Positions 33,647 through 42,349 of a stretch of DNA of 64,000 nucleotides are shown in pieces. The notes beneath the pieces are model-generated. The model made no database searches. It was not told the origin of the DNA and saw only the letters and a list, made by a program, of their open reading frames with translations. This DNA comes from Streptomyces rubiginosohelvolus (GTDB lineage Bacteria; Actinomycetota; Actinomycetes; Streptomycetales; Streptomycetaceae). The translations under genes and the position numbers were made by a program. Within the stretch, counting starts at the first letter, position 1, and every line of letters starts with the position of its first letter. The stretch covers positions 124,001 to 188,000 of the forward strand of contig NZ_BMTW01000001.1 of the NCBI RefSeq assembly GCF_014649875.1, read 5' to 3'.

Positions 33647-35371
33647 GTGGAACGCTCAGCAGGCCGCAGTCGCAGAAGACGCCGCCGCTCCCGGCCCCTG
33701 CTCGGTGGCACCCTCGCCGTCGCCACGGCCGCCGCCCTGACCGTCACCGGGCTCGTCAGCACCGCCCAGGCCGCCGACATCAACAACGCCAAGAACGCGG
33801 GCTTCGAGTCGGGCCTCGCCAACTGGACCTGTTCCGGGGGCAGTGGCGCCGCCGTCTCCTCCCCCGTGCGCAGCGGTACGTCCGCGCTGAAGGCCACCCC
33901 GGCCGGCCAGGACAATGCCAAGTGTTCGCAGTCGGTCAAGGTGAAGCCCAACTCGACGTACGCGCTCAGCTCCTGGGTGCAGGGCGGTTACGCCTACCTC
34001 GGTGTGAGCGGCACGGGAACCACGGACGTCTCCACCTGGACGCCGGGCTCCTCCTCCTGGACCAAGCTGTCCACCAGCTTCAAGACCGGCGCGAACACCA
34101 CATCGGTGACCGTCTACACCCACGGCTGGTACGGACAGGCCGCCTACTTCGCCGACGACATCGAGGTGACCGGGCCCGACGGCGGGGGCGGCGAGGAGCC
34201 CGGACCGGTCATCCCGGCGGCCCCGGCCGGCCTCACGGCGGGCGCCACCACCACGTCCTCCGTCGCCCTGTCCTGGAACGCCGTCTCCGGCGCCACGGGC
34301 TACAAGGTCTACCGGAACGGCGTGCAGGCGACCACCTCCACCGGGACCTCGGCGACCGTCACGGGCCTGACCGCGGACACCGCCTACCAGTTCTCGGTGA
34401 GCGCCACCAACGCGGCCGGCGAGTCGGTCAAGTCGGCGGCCATCAGCGCCCGTACGGCGAAGGAGGGCACGGGCCCCGGCACCTCCGTGCCCAAGCACGC
34501 GGTCACCGGCTACTGGCAGAACTTCAACAACGGCGCGGCCGTCCAGAAGCTCACCGACGTGCCGGCCGACTACGACATCATCGCGGTCTCCTTCGCGGAC
34601 GCCACGCCGACGCCGGGCCAGGTCACGTTCAACCTGGACACGGCCGGGCTGAACGGCTACACCGACGCCCAGTTCCGGGCGGACATCAAGACCAAGCAGG
34701 CCCAGGGCAAGAACGTCATCATCTCGATCGGCGGCGAGCTGGGCACGGTCCGGGTCGACAACGACGCCTCCGCCACCGCGTTCGCCAACTCGGTGTACGC
34801 ACTGATGCAGGACTACGGCTTCAACGGGGTCGACATCGACCTGGAGAACGGTCTCAACGCCACCTACATGACGAAGGCGCTGCGCCAGCTGTCGGCGAAG
34901 GCGGGCAGCGGACTGGTCATCACGATGGCTCCGCAGACGATCGACATGCAGTCGACGTCGGGCGAGTACTTCAAGACGGCGCTCAACATCAAGGACATCC
35001 TGACCGTCGTCAACATGCAGTACTACAACAGCGGTTCGATGCTCGGCTGTGACGGCAAGGTCTACTCGCAGGGTTCGGTGGACTTCCTCACCGCGCTCGC
35101 CTGCATCCAGCTGGAGGGCGGCCTCGACCCGTCCCAGGTCGGCATCGGCGTCCCCGCCTCCACCCGCGGCGCGGGCAGCGGCTACGTCAGCCCGTCCATC
35201 GTCAACGCGGCGCTGGACTGCCTGACCAAGGGCACCAACTGCGGTTCGTTCAAGCCGTCGAAGACCTACCCGTCGCTGCGCGGCGCGATGACCTGGTCGA
35301 CGAACTGGGACGCGACGGCCGGGTTCGCCTGGTCGAAGGCGGTCGGCCCGCACGTCCGCAGCCTGCCGTAA
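33647..35371 (+). CDS. chiC: Secreted family-18 chitinase (CBM + FnIII + GH18)
   Basis: Hydrolyses chitin outside the cell to feed GlcNAc uptake. 574 residues from GTG 33647 with GGAGG upstream. An Arg-rich, twin-Arg-like signal peptide ends after AQA (about residue 44). A carbohydrate-binding domain (residues ~47-180) is followed by a fibronectin type III domain (~187-280) and a GH18 catalytic domain (~285-574). The GH18 signature reads FNGVDIDLENG, with Asp396, Asp398 and acid/base Glu400, giving the expected DxDxE. The order and the terminal NWDATAGFAWSKAVG agree with streptomycete ChiC/ChiD-type enzymes; the symbol is provisional. Closed by a terminator. Confidence 0.94.
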   Translation: MERSAGRSRRRRRRSRPLLGGTLAVATAAALTVTGLVSTAQAADINNAKNAGFESGLANWTCSGGSGAAVSSPVRSGTSALKATPAGQDNAKCSQSVKVKPNSTYALSSWVQGGYAYLGVSGTGTTDVSTWTPGSSSWTKLSTSFKTGANTTSVTVYTHGWYGQAAYFADDIEVTGPDGGGGEEPGPVIPAAPAGLTAGATTTSSVALSWNAVSGATGYKVYRNGVQATTSTGTSATVTGLTADTAYQFSVSATNAAGESVKSAAISARTAKEGTGPGTSVPKHAVTGYWQNFNNGAAVQKLTDVPADYDIIAVSFADATPTPGQVTFNLDTAGLNGYTDAQFRADIKTKQAQGKNVIISIGGELGTVRVDNDASATAFANSVYALMQDYGFNGVDIDLENGLNATYMTKALRQLSAKAGSGLVITMAPQTIDMQSTSGEYFKTALNIKDILTVVNMQYYNSGSMLGCDGKVYSQGSVDFLTALACIQLEGGLDPSQVGIGVPASTRGAGSGYVSPSIVNAALDCLTKGTNCGSFKPSKTYPSLRGAMTWSTNWDATAGFAWSKAVGPHVRSLP

Positions 35372-35408
35372 CCCGTATCCCGTAACACCGACGCATCCTC
35401 AGAACCTG

Positions 35409-35436
35409 CAGCGCCGCCGCTCCCCCGGCGGCGCTG
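35409..35436. terminator. Chitinase terminator
   Basis: Perfect 11-bp stem (35409-35419 with 35426-35436) and 6-base loop between convergent genes; probably bidirectional. Confidence 0.85.
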
Positions 35437-35460
35437 CGGCGTTACGTGGGCACGCGCCCG

Positions 35461-36771
35461 TCACCAGGGCAGATCGCGCACCTGCTGGACGCACAGCACG
35501 ATGAACAGCAGCCCGGAGAGGGCGAGCATCCCGTTGCTGACCCATCCGTTACGCCATTCCCGTGGCGTACGGGAGGAGTTGAGCAGCCAGAGCAGGGTCA
35601 GGGCGAGGAACGGCATGAAGAACGCGCCGAGCACCCCGTACGCGATGACCAGGCCGAAGGGCTCGTCCAGCCAGAGCAGCGTCATCGGCGGGAAGGTCAG
35701 CCAGAGGAGGTACGCGCGGAAGGGCAGCGACCGCTGCCGGCGCTCGGCGACGTCCGCCCCCTCGTGCTCCTCGGTCTTCGCCGCACCAGCCGCCGGGGCC
35801 CGGAACCGCTCCACGAAGTCGGCGAACATCAGGCTCACCCCGTGCCAGACGCCGATCAGCGACGAGAACGACGTGGCGAAGAAGCCGATGAGGAAGAGCT
35901 TGGCGGTGCCCGCGCCGAAGCGGTCCTCCAGCACCTTGCCCAGGTCGATCAGCCCGCGGTCGCCGGAGGTGAGGGCGATCTGCGAGGCGTGCAGCAGCTC
36001 GGCGCCGACGACGAGCATCGCGACGACGAAGAGCCCGGTGGTGATGTAGGCGACCCGGTTGTCGAGCCGCATCACCTTCATCCAGGAGGAGTTGCTCCAG
36101 CCCTTGGCGTTGACCCAGTATCCGTAGGCGGCCATGGTGATCGTGCCGCCGACGCCACCGATCAGCCCGAGGGTGTAGAGGAGCGAGCCGTCCGGGAGCA
36201 CGGGCAGCAGTCCGGCGAACGAGGCCCCGACGTCCGGGACGACCCGGATGGCCACATACATGACCACCACGAACATGATGCCGATCAGGACCGTCATGAC
36301 CTTCTCGAAGACGGCGTACCGGTTGAACCAGACGAAGACGAGACCGATCAGCCCGGTCACGATCGCCCAGAACTTCAGCCCAGGACCGTCGGGGAACAGC
36401 GCCACGATGGGCAGGGCGCTGGAGGACATGGCCGTCGCCCCGTAGATGAAGCCCCAGACCACGACGTAGATCGCGAAGTAGACCGTGGTCCAGGGGCCCA
36501 GGCTGCGCCAGCCGTCGAAGAGCGTGCGGCCGGTCGCCAGGTGCCAGCGGCCGGCGGCCTCGGCGAGCGAGATCTTGACGACGCAGCCGATCACCGCCGC
36601 CCACATCAGGGTGTAGCCGAACTTGCTGCCCGCGATCAGGGTCGCGACCAGGTCGCCGGCCCCGACCCCCGTCGCCGCGACGACGATGCCGGGGCCGATG
36701 TACTTCCAGCTGGACTTACGTGGTCGGGAGGCCGGCTCCCCTGTCTCTGTGGTTGCGCTTGTCTCCGCCAT
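35461..36771 (-). CDS. NRAMP-like APC-fold transporter lacking canonical metal motifs
   Basis: 436 residues, about eleven membrane helices. Helix 1 shows the NRAMP frame (IGPGIVVAATG...LIAGSKFGYTLMW), but the metal-binding DPGN is replaced by GAGD. In helix 6 the MPHN motif is replaced by MAAY. Family members with these losses do not match known Mn/Fe transport chemistry, so the automatic label 'divalent metal transporter' is probably wrong; an organic-cation, Mg or unknown substrate is possible. ATG 36771 is chosen over an upstream TTG. It is 137 bases downstream of the GntP stop on the same strand but a small hairpin intervenes. Confidence 0.8.
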   Translation of the reverse strand: MAETSATTETGEPASRPRKSSWKYIGPGIVVAATGVGAGDLVATLIAGSKFGYTLMWAAVIGCVVKISLAEAAGRWHLATGRTLFDGWRSLGPWTTVYFAIYVVVWGFIYGATAMSSSALPIVALFPDGPGLKFWAIVTGLIGLVFVWFNRYAVFEKVMTVLIGIMFVVVMYVAIRVVPDVGASFAGLLPVLPDGSLLYTLGLIGGVGGTITMAAYGYWVNAKGWSNSSWMKVMRLDNRVAYITTGLFVVAMLVVGAELLHASQIALTSGDRGLIDLGKVLEDRFGAGTAKLFLIGFFATSFSSLIGVWHGVSLMFADFVERFRAPAAGAAKTEEHEGADVAERRQRSLPFRAYLLWLTFPPMTLLWLDEPFGLVIAYGVLGAFFMPFLALTLLWLLNSSRTPREWRNGWVSNGMLALSGLLFIVLCVQQVRDLPW

Positions 36772-36908
36772 GCCGATCAAGGAAGCGCAATCGGCGCGGC
36801 GGCACAAGGGGGTGTGCGGGGATCGGGTGGGACAGGGGCGCGGGACGTCCCGGTGTGTGCCGGTTCGCTGGATGACCAGGCAGCCAGGGCCTCTCGTAAC
36901 GAAAGGAC

Positions 36909-38384
36909 CTAGATGACCAGGCTCAGCAGCGCCGCGACCACGAAGCCCGCGACCGAGAGCACCGTCTCCAGGACCGTCCAGGACTTCAGGGTGTCGCGCT
37001 CGCTGATGCCGAAGTACTTCGACACCATCCAGAAGCCGCCGTCGTTCACGTGCGAGGCGAAGATCGAGCCCGCCGAGATCGCCATGATGATCAGCGCGAG
37101 GTGGGCCTGGGAGAGGTCCTGGCCCTCGACGAGCGGGACCACGATCCCGGCCGTGGTGACGATCGCGACGGTGGCGGAGCCCTGGGCGACGCGCAGGACG
37201 ACCGAGATCAGCCAGGCGAGCAGGATGACGGGCAGGCCGACGTCGTTGAAGGTGTCGGCGAGCGCGTCCGCGATACCGCTGCCCTTGAGGACCGCGCCGA
37301 AGATGCCGCCCGCGCCGACCACCAGCAGGATGTTGCCGACGGGCTTGAGCGAGGACGTGGAGACGGACTCCAGGGACTTGCGGGACCAGCCGCGCCGGAT
37401 GCCCAGCAGGTAGTACGCGAGGAACAGGGCGATCGTCAGGGCGACGAACGGGTTGCCGAAGAACTCGATCACCGAGCGCGGCGTGGACGGGTCCAGGGCG
37501 ATCGAGGAGAACGTCGCGGCGAGGATCAGGACCAGCGGGGTGCCGATGATCGCGAGGACCGTGAGGAGCGGGACCGGCTTCTCGTGCGGGGTGACGCCCG
37601 CGGCGCGCTGCTCGGCGGCGACGGCGGCCTTGGCCTCCTCGGCGGCCTCCACCATGTCCTGCGGTACGTCGACGAAGACCCGCTTGCCTATCCAGGCGGA
37701 GTAGCCCCAGGCGGCGATGACGGACGGGATGCCGACGACGACACCCATCAGGATGACCCAGCCCAGCGACACGTTGAAGAGTCCGGCGGCGGCCACCGGG
37801 CCGGGGTGCGGCGGCAGGAACGCGTGGGTCATCGACAGGCCCGCCAGCAGTGGCATGGCGTAGAGCAGGATCGATTTTCCGGAGCGCTTGGCGGCCGCGT
37901 ACACGATCGGTGCGAGGACGAAGATGCCGACGTCGAAGAAGACCGGGATGCCGAAGACGAGGCCGGTCATCCCCATCGCGAGCGGGGCGCGCTTCTCACC
38001 GAAGAGGTTCAGCAGCCGGGCGCTCAACACCTCGGCCCCGCCGGAGACTTCGAGGATCGCGCCGAGCATGGTGCCGAGTCCGATGATGATCGCGACATGG
38101 CCGAGGATGCCGCCCATGCCGGATTCGATGACCGAGACGGCGGCGGATTTCTGCACGGTGCCGAAGAGTTCGGTGACCGAGAGCCCGGCGCCGAGGCCGA
38201 CGGCTATGGAGACCGCGAGCAGGGCGACGAACGGCTGGAGCCTGACCTTGATGATCAGGAAGAGCAGGAGGGTGATCCCGAGGGCGGCGACGGTCAGCAG
38301 ACCGGCGGTCCCGTCGATCAGGAGGAGCAGTCCACCGGTGTGCGGTGGGGCCTCGGCCGGCGCGGGGGTTGCGGCGAGCAGCAT
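36909..38384 (-). CDS. GntP-family permease (gluconate/D-serine transporter type)
   Basis: Proton-coupled permease of the Gnt family, 491 residues with about thirteen helices. Family motifs: GHVAIIIGLGTMLGAILEVSGGAEVLS, VFGIPVFFDVGIFVL and LLAGLSMTHAFLPPHPGP. The ATG at 38384 (CGGAG upstream) is preferred since the alternative at 38426 falls inside a strong hairpin. The family includes gluconate carriers GntP/GntT and the D-serine carrier DsdX, and sequence alone does not decide. The neighbouring sugar kinase favours a sugar acid, while the D-amino acid enzymes favour D-serine-like substrates. Last gene of the leftward catabolic block. Confidence 0.9.
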   Translation of the reverse strand: MLLAATPAPAEAPPHTGGLLLLIDGTAGLLTVAALGITLLLFLIIKVRLQPFVALLAVSIAVGLGAGLSVTELFGTVQKSAAVSVIESGMGGILGHVAIIIGLGTMLGAILEVSGGAEVLSARLLNLFGEKRAPLAMGMTGLVFGIPVFFDVGIFVLAPIVYAAAKRSGKSILLYAMPLLAGLSMTHAFLPPHPGPVAAAGLFNVSLGWVILMGVVVGIPSVIAAWGYSAWIGKRVFVDVPQDMVEAAEEAKAAVAAEQRAAGVTPHEKPVPLLTVLAIIGTPLVLILAATFSSIALDPSTPRSVIEFFGNPFVALTIALFLAYYLLGIRRGWSRKSLESVSTSSLKPVGNILLVVGAGGIFGAVLKGSGIADALADTFNDVGLPVILLAWLISVVLRVAQGSATVAIVTTAGIVVPLVEGQDLSQAHLALIIMAISAGSIFASHVNDGGFWMVSKYFGISERDTLKSWTVLETVLSVAGFVVAALLSLVI

Positions 38385-38420
38385 GGGGACTCCGATGGTG
38401 CTGGAGGGCAGGGGGGAGCG

Positions 38421-38456
38421 CGGCACGGCGCCCCCGGGGAGCGGGGCGCCGTGCCG
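38421..38456 (-). terminator. Hairpin between ridA and the GntP-type gene
   Basis: Perfect 14-bp stem (38421-38434 with 38443-38456) and 8-base loop. It may attenuate readthrough into the permease gene or end the ridA transcript. Confidence 0.78.
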
Positions 38457-38543
38457 TACGGCGTACTGCGGGAGTGGTTCTGCGTGTGGAGCAAAGGATT
38501 CAGAGGGGAGAGAGCCGGACGGTCCTGGGGGATACGGGAACCG

Positions 38544-38954
38544 TCAGCTCAGCACCGCGAGCGCGTCGATCTCGATGAGCAGGCCCTTGGGCAGCCCCAC
38601 GTAGACGGTCGTCCGCGCGGAGGGGGCCTCCTTGAGGTTCTGCTCGGCGAAGTACGCGTTGTAGATCTCGTTCATCTCCGCGAAGTGGTCCACGTCGGTG
38701 AGGTAGACGCGCATCATCATCACGTCGTCCCAGCTCGCGCCGCCCTCCTCCAGGATCGCCTTGACGTTGGCGAAGGTCTGGAGGGTCTGCTCGCGCAGGG
38801 TGGGGCCGGCCGGGGTCGGGGCCTGGCCCTCGACGGCGGGGAGGAAGCCGACCTGGCCGGCGACCTGGAGGATGTTCCCCTTCTTCACGCCGTGCGAGAA
38901 CTTCGCGGGCGGCGTGGTGTGGGTGGAGGGGGTGAGGGCGGTCTTCTCGGTCAT
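38544..38954 (-). CDS. ridA: RidA-family enamine/imine deaminase
   Basis: 136 residues of the YjgF/YER057c/UK114 fold; trimeric cytosolic enzyme that hydrolyses reactive 2-aminoacrylate and similar enamines. The catalytic Arg is in APSARTTVYVG, and the GQVGFLP and C-terminal GLLIEIDALA segments are present. The first ~15 residues are an extra Thr/Pro tail. It sits 6 bases after the IclR gene, next to a kinase and a D-amino acid dehydratase-like enzyme that would itself generate 2-aminoacrylate, a coherent functional pairing. Confidence 0.9.
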   Translation of the reverse strand: MTEKTALTPSTHTTPPAKFSHGVKKGNILQVAGQVGFLPAVEGQAPTPAGPTLREQTLQTFANVKAILEEGGASWDDVMMMRVYLTDVDHFAEMNEIYNAYFAEQNLKEAPSARTTVYVGLPKGLLIEIDALAVLS

Positions 38955-38960
38955 GGCTGA

Positions 38961-39719
38961 TCAGACTTTCTTGGGTCGGTTGGTGCCGGAGTACTCCCGG
39001 CTGATGGTCTCGGCGGTGCGCCGGACCAGCGGGAGCAGGGTGAGGAGTTCCTCGGCCGTGACGACCACATTGGGTGCGGACACCGACATGGCCGCGAGGA
39101 CCCGCCCGTCCGCGCCGCGGATGGGGGCGCCGATGCAGTTGATGGACTCCTCGTGGCCACCGAGGTCGGTGGCCCAGCCCTGTTCGCGGACGACGGCCAG
39201 CTCCTTGAGGAAGGCGGCCGCGTCGGGCGTCGAACGGGACGTGTACATGGGGTAGTCGAGCTTCTCGGCGATCGTGCGCCGCTCGGGCTCGGTGAGGTCG
39301 GCCAGCAGGAGCTTGGCGACGGCCGCGACGGTGATCGCGACGGGCTTCCCGATCCGGGAGTACATCCGGACCGGGTAGCGGCTCTCGACCTTGTCGATGT
39401 AGAGGACTTCCTGCTCCTCGTACACGGCGAGGTGGACGGTGTGCCCGCACCGGTCGTTCAGGGCGACCAGGTGGGGGTGGGCGATCTCGCGTACGTCGAG
39501 GTTCTCGACGGCCTCCTGCGCGAGGGCGAACAGCCGGGCGCCGAGGCGGTAGCGCTGGTCCTCCTGGCGGTAGACGAGGCCGTGCTCGTGGAGCGTACGC
39601 AGCAGCCGCAGCGCCGTGGACTTGTGGACGCCGAGCCGCTCGGCGACCTGCCCGAGGTCGGCGGGTCCCTGGGCGAGCAGCGGCAGGATGCTCAACGCCC
39701 GGTCGACGGTCTGGCTCAT
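38961..39719 (-). CDS. IclR-family transcriptional regulator
   Basis: 252 residues. N-terminal winged HTH (residues ~1-65, with DLGQVAERLGVHKSTALRLLRTL), followed by the IclR effector-binding domain with LVALNDRCGHTVHLAVYEE. Its start codon overlaps the kinase stop by 4 bases (ATGA), so they are cotranscribed. Likely regulates the divergent promoter at 40844-40976, where two palindromes stand. Effector probably a sugar acid or D-amino acid derivative. Confidence 0.9.
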   Translation of the reverse strand: MSQTVDRALSILPLLAQGPADLGQVAERLGVHKSTALRLLRTLHEHGLVYRQEDQRYRLGARLFALAQEAVENLDVREIAHPHLVALNDRCGHTVHLAVYEEQEVLYIDKVESRYPVRMYSRIGKPVAITVAAVAKLLLADLTEPERRTIAEKLDYPMYTSRSTPDAAAFLKELAVVREQGWATDLGGHEESINCIGAPIRGADGRVLAAMSVSAPNVVVTAEELLTLLPLVRRTAETISREYSGTNRPKKV

Positions 39720-40843
39720 GGTGTGCGTACCTCCTCGGAGGCCCGGTCGGCTGCGGTCCAGCCGGGGCCGAGACGAAGTGTCCCCCAGGCGTCGTCGCCG
39801 AGGGCGACGAGCCGGTCGGCGTGGTCGCGGGCGGGCGGCTCGGTGAGGTCACCGGGGACGGTGAGGACGGCGGCGGCCATCAGGTGCCCGTGCCGGACCC
39901 GGTCGCGGACGGGCAGCCCGCGCAGGGTGGCGGAGAGGAACCCGGCGGCGAAGGCGTCTCCGGCCCCGACGGCGGCGACGACGTCGACGAGGAGGGCGGG
40001 GACGTGGGTGACGGTGTCAGGACCTGTCGCGTCGGCGGCATCTTCAGCCCCTCCGCATTCAGCCCCTCCGGCGTTTGAGGAGCGGGGTCCGGGGCGGAGC
40101 CCCGAGGCGAACACCGTCGCGCCCGCGCTCCCCCGCTTGACCACGAGCACGGACGGCTCCGGAACCGCCGCCCGGATCGCCTCCGCGCCGACGATCCCCC
40201 ACGCCTCCTCCGCCTCGTCCTCCCCGACGAACACCAGATCGGCCCGCCGCGCCAGTTCCAGCAGCACGGAAGCATCCCCGCCCCGCCACAGATGCGGCCG
40301 GTGGTTCACGTCGAACGACACCAACGGGCGCCCCGGCCGCGCGGCCGTCAGCTCCCGCAGCAGCGCCAGGCAGTCGTCCGACAGCGCCGCCGTGATCCCC
40401 GACAGATGCAGGATGCGGCCGGCGAACAACTCCTCGTACGGCACGTTCGCCGGCGACATCGCCGAGGCGGCCGACCCGGCCCGGTAGTACGCGACCTCGT
40501 GCGTGTCGGTCCCCCGGTCCGTGGCCGTACGGAAGTAGATGCCGGTCGGGCGGAAAGGATCGCGGCGGACCGCCGACGTGTCGACCCCGTACGACGCGAT
40601 CGTCTCGACGAGGTGGTCGCCGAACCCGTCCGCGCCGACCCGGCCGACCCAGGCCGCCCGGTGCCCGGCGGCGGCGAGCGCGCAGGCCACGTTGGACTCG
40701 GCCCCGCCGATCCCGCGCCCGAAGGAGGGCACGTCGGCGAGGCGACCGGGCTGCGAGGGCAGGAACGTCACCATGGACTCACCGAGACAGACGACATCGG
40801 TGGTCGTGGCGGCGACGGCCGTCCCTGCTGCGGGTCCGGACAC
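39716..40843 (-). CDS. PfkB-family sugar kinase (2-keto-3-deoxygluconate kinase-like) with inserted repeat
   Basis: 375 residues; GTG 40843 with GAGGAG upstream. PfkB signatures: GGAESNVACALAAAG near residue 47, and the anion-hole motif AVGAGDAFAAGFL with catalytic Asp296. The N-terminal substrate-lid and FDVNHRPHLW pattern resemble KDG kinases, which phosphorylate 2-keto-3-deoxygluconate. Residues ~249-276 are an unusual Arg/Pro/Gly/Ala segment encoded by a dispersed-repeat-like DNA element at 40043-40108, inserted in frame just before the catalytic motif. Whether folding or activity is affected is unknown. First gene of the leftward block. Confidence 0.85.
   Translation of the reverse strand: MSGPAAGTAVAATTTDVVCLGESMVTFLPSQPGRLADVPSFGRGIGGAESNVACALAAAGHRAAWVGRVGADGFGDHLVETIASYGVDTSAVRRDPFRPTGIYFRTATDRGTDTHEVAYYRAGSAASAMSPANVPYEELFAGRILHLSGITAALSDDCLALLRELTAARPGRPLVSFDVNHRPHLWRGGDASVLLELARRADLVFVGEDEAEEAWGIVGAEAIRAAVPEPSVLVVKRGSAGATVFASGLRPGPRSSNAGGAECGGAEDAADATGPDTVTHVPALLVDVVAAVGAGDAFAAGFLSATLRGLPVRDRVRHGHLMAAAVLTVPGDLTEPPARDHADRLVALGDDAWGTLRLGPGWTAADRASEEVRTP
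40043..40108. repeat. Dispersed streptomycete repeat element inside the sugar-kinase gene
   Basis: Contains two copies of TTCAGCCCCTCCG (40043-40055 and 40059-40071), then GCGTTTGAGGAGCGGGG and a hairpin of GGGGTCC with GGAGCCCC. This wording matches a short repeat I know from many intergenic spacers of Streptomyces genomes; here it is inside a coding frame and keeps it open. Confidence 0.7.
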
Positions 40844-40917
40844 TGAGGGCTCCTCGCTGATCGGCGTGCGGGCCGGTGGTCACCATTGACCGGGCATCGG
40901 CTCGGATGTTAGACAGC

Positions 40918-40957
40918 GTTGAGCGATATACGCAATGGGTGTTGCATATGTTGCAAC
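40918..40957. promoter_or_regulatory. Paired palindromic operator in divergent catabolic promoter
   Basis: GTTGCATATGTTGCAAC (40941-40957) is a perfect palindrome GTTGCA-N5-TGCAAC. A weaker one, TTGAGCGATATACGCAA, occupies 40919-40935. Centres are 22 bp apart, two helical turns. Probably the binding site of the IclR regulator. Confidence 0.72.
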
Positions 40958-40976
40958 GAACTTCGAGGAGCTCCCC

Positions 40977-42299
40977 TTGGCAGCCGAAAGCCCCACCGAC
41001 CGCACCGCGCCCTCCGCACCCTCCGCGGCATCCCTCACGGCCTCCCTCGCCGACGAGCGCGTCGACCACCGGTTCAAAGCTCTGCCGCCGGACGCGGAGG
41101 GCCTGACCGTCGGGGCGCTGGCCGCCGAGCGCCGCAACCTCTTCACCGGCGGGTTCACCACCCCCGTCCTCGCACTCTCCGCCGAGTCGGTGGCCCACAA
41201 CCTCGACCTCCTGGAGACGTACGCCGAGCGCCACGGCCTCGCGTTCGCCCCGCACGGCAAGACGTCCATGTCGCCGCAGCTCTTCGTGGACCAGCTGGAG
41301 CGCGGCGCGTGGGGCATCACGGCCGCCGTACCGCACCAGGCGCGGGTCTACCGGGCGTACGGGATCGGCCGGATCTTCCTCGCCAACGAACTGGTCGACC
41401 CGGTCGCCCTGCGCTGGCTGGCCGGCGAGATGACGGCCGACCCGTCGTTCCGCTTCGTCTGTTACGCCGACTCCGTGCGCGGCGTCGAGCTGATGGACGA
41501 GGCCCTGAGCGCCGCCGGCGCCACCCGCCCGGTCGACGTGGTCGTCGAGCTGGGCGCGGGCGAGGGCGCGCGCACCGGGGCCCGCACCGAGGCCGACTGC
41601 GTCGCGGTCGCCGACGCGGTGGCGGCGGCCGGGTCGCTGCGCCTGGTGGGCGTCGCCGGATACGAGGGCGAGGTGCCGGACGCGGACCCCGAGCGGGTAC
41701 GAGCGTGGCTGCGGCGACTCGTCGCGCTGGCGGCCTCCTTCGACGGCGAGAAGCGGTTCGCCGGGGCCGAGGAGATCGTGATCAGCGCGGGAGGCAGCGC
41801 CTGGTTCGACGCGGTGGCGGACGTCTTCGCCGAGATCCCCGAACTGGGCCTTCCCGTGCTGAAGTTGCTGCGCTCCGGTGCGTACGTCTCGCACGACGAC
41901 GGCCACTACAAGCACCTGACCCCCTTCAACCGCGTCCCCGAAGAGGGGGCCCTGGAGCCCGCCTTCCGGCTCTGGGCGCAGGTCGTCTCCCGCCCGACCG
42001 GCGAGCAGGCGTTCCTGAACGCGGGCAAGCGGGACGCGGCGTACGACCTCGACCTGCCCGAGGCGCAGGTGGTCCGCTCCGGCCGGGACGGCTCGGTGCG
42101 GCCCGCCACCGGGGTCACGGTCACCGGCCTCTCCGACCAGCACACCTGGGTGCGGACGGAGGGCGGGGCCGAGCTGGAGGTGGGTGACTGGGTCGGCATG
42201 GGCCTCTCGCACCCCTGCACCAGCTTCGACAAGTGGCAGCTGATCCCGCTGGTCGAGGCGGACGGCACGGTCACGGACTACATCCGCACGTTCTTCTGA
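40977..42299 (+). CDS. D-serine dehydratase-like PLP amino acid deaminase (alanine racemase N-terminal fold)
   Basis: 440 residues from TTG 40977, which has GAGGAG 6 bases upstream; the in-frame ATG at 40935 would place the operator inside the gene. Type III PLP fold: the Lys-containing FAPHGKTSMSPQL motif near residue 95 holds the cofactor. The C-terminal domain ends SHPCTSFDKW, with the His-x-Cys pair that binds zinc in eukaryotic-type D-serine dehydratase. Expected reaction: D-serine or another beta-hydroxy D-amino acid to keto acid plus ammonia, passing through an enamine that RidA would clear. It starts the rightward operon with the D-aminoacylase 50 bases on. Confidence 0.88.
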   Translation: MAAESPTDRTAPSAPSAASLTASLADERVDHRFKALPPDAEGLTVGALAAERRNLFTGGFTTPVLALSAESVAHNLDLLETYAERHGLAFAPHGKTSMSPQLFVDQLERGAWGITAAVPHQARVYRAYGIGRIFLANELVDPVALRWLAGEMTADPSFRFVCYADSVRGVELMDEALSAAGATRPVDVVVELGAGEGARTGARTEADCVAVADAVAAAGSLRLVGVAGYEGEVPDADPERVRAWLRRLVALAASFDGEKRFAGAEEIVISAGGSAWFDAVADVFAEIPELGLPVLKLLRSGAYVSHDDGHYKHLTPFNRVPEEGALEPAFRLWAQVVSRPTGEQAFLNAGKRDAAYDLDLPEAQVVRSGRDGSVRPATGVTVTGLSDQHTWVRTEGGAELEVGDWVGMGLSHPCTSFDKWQLIPLVEADGTVTDYIRTFF

Positions 42300-42349
42300 G
42301 CAGCCGCCCCTTCCCTGACCTTCCGCCCTCCCGCCCCGAAAGGCCACTC

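Noticed and set aside
40935..40976. ATG 40935 as start of the D-serine-deaminase-like gene
   Set aside because: It would place the perfect operator palindrome inside the coding region, and TTG 40977 has a proper GAGGAG site.
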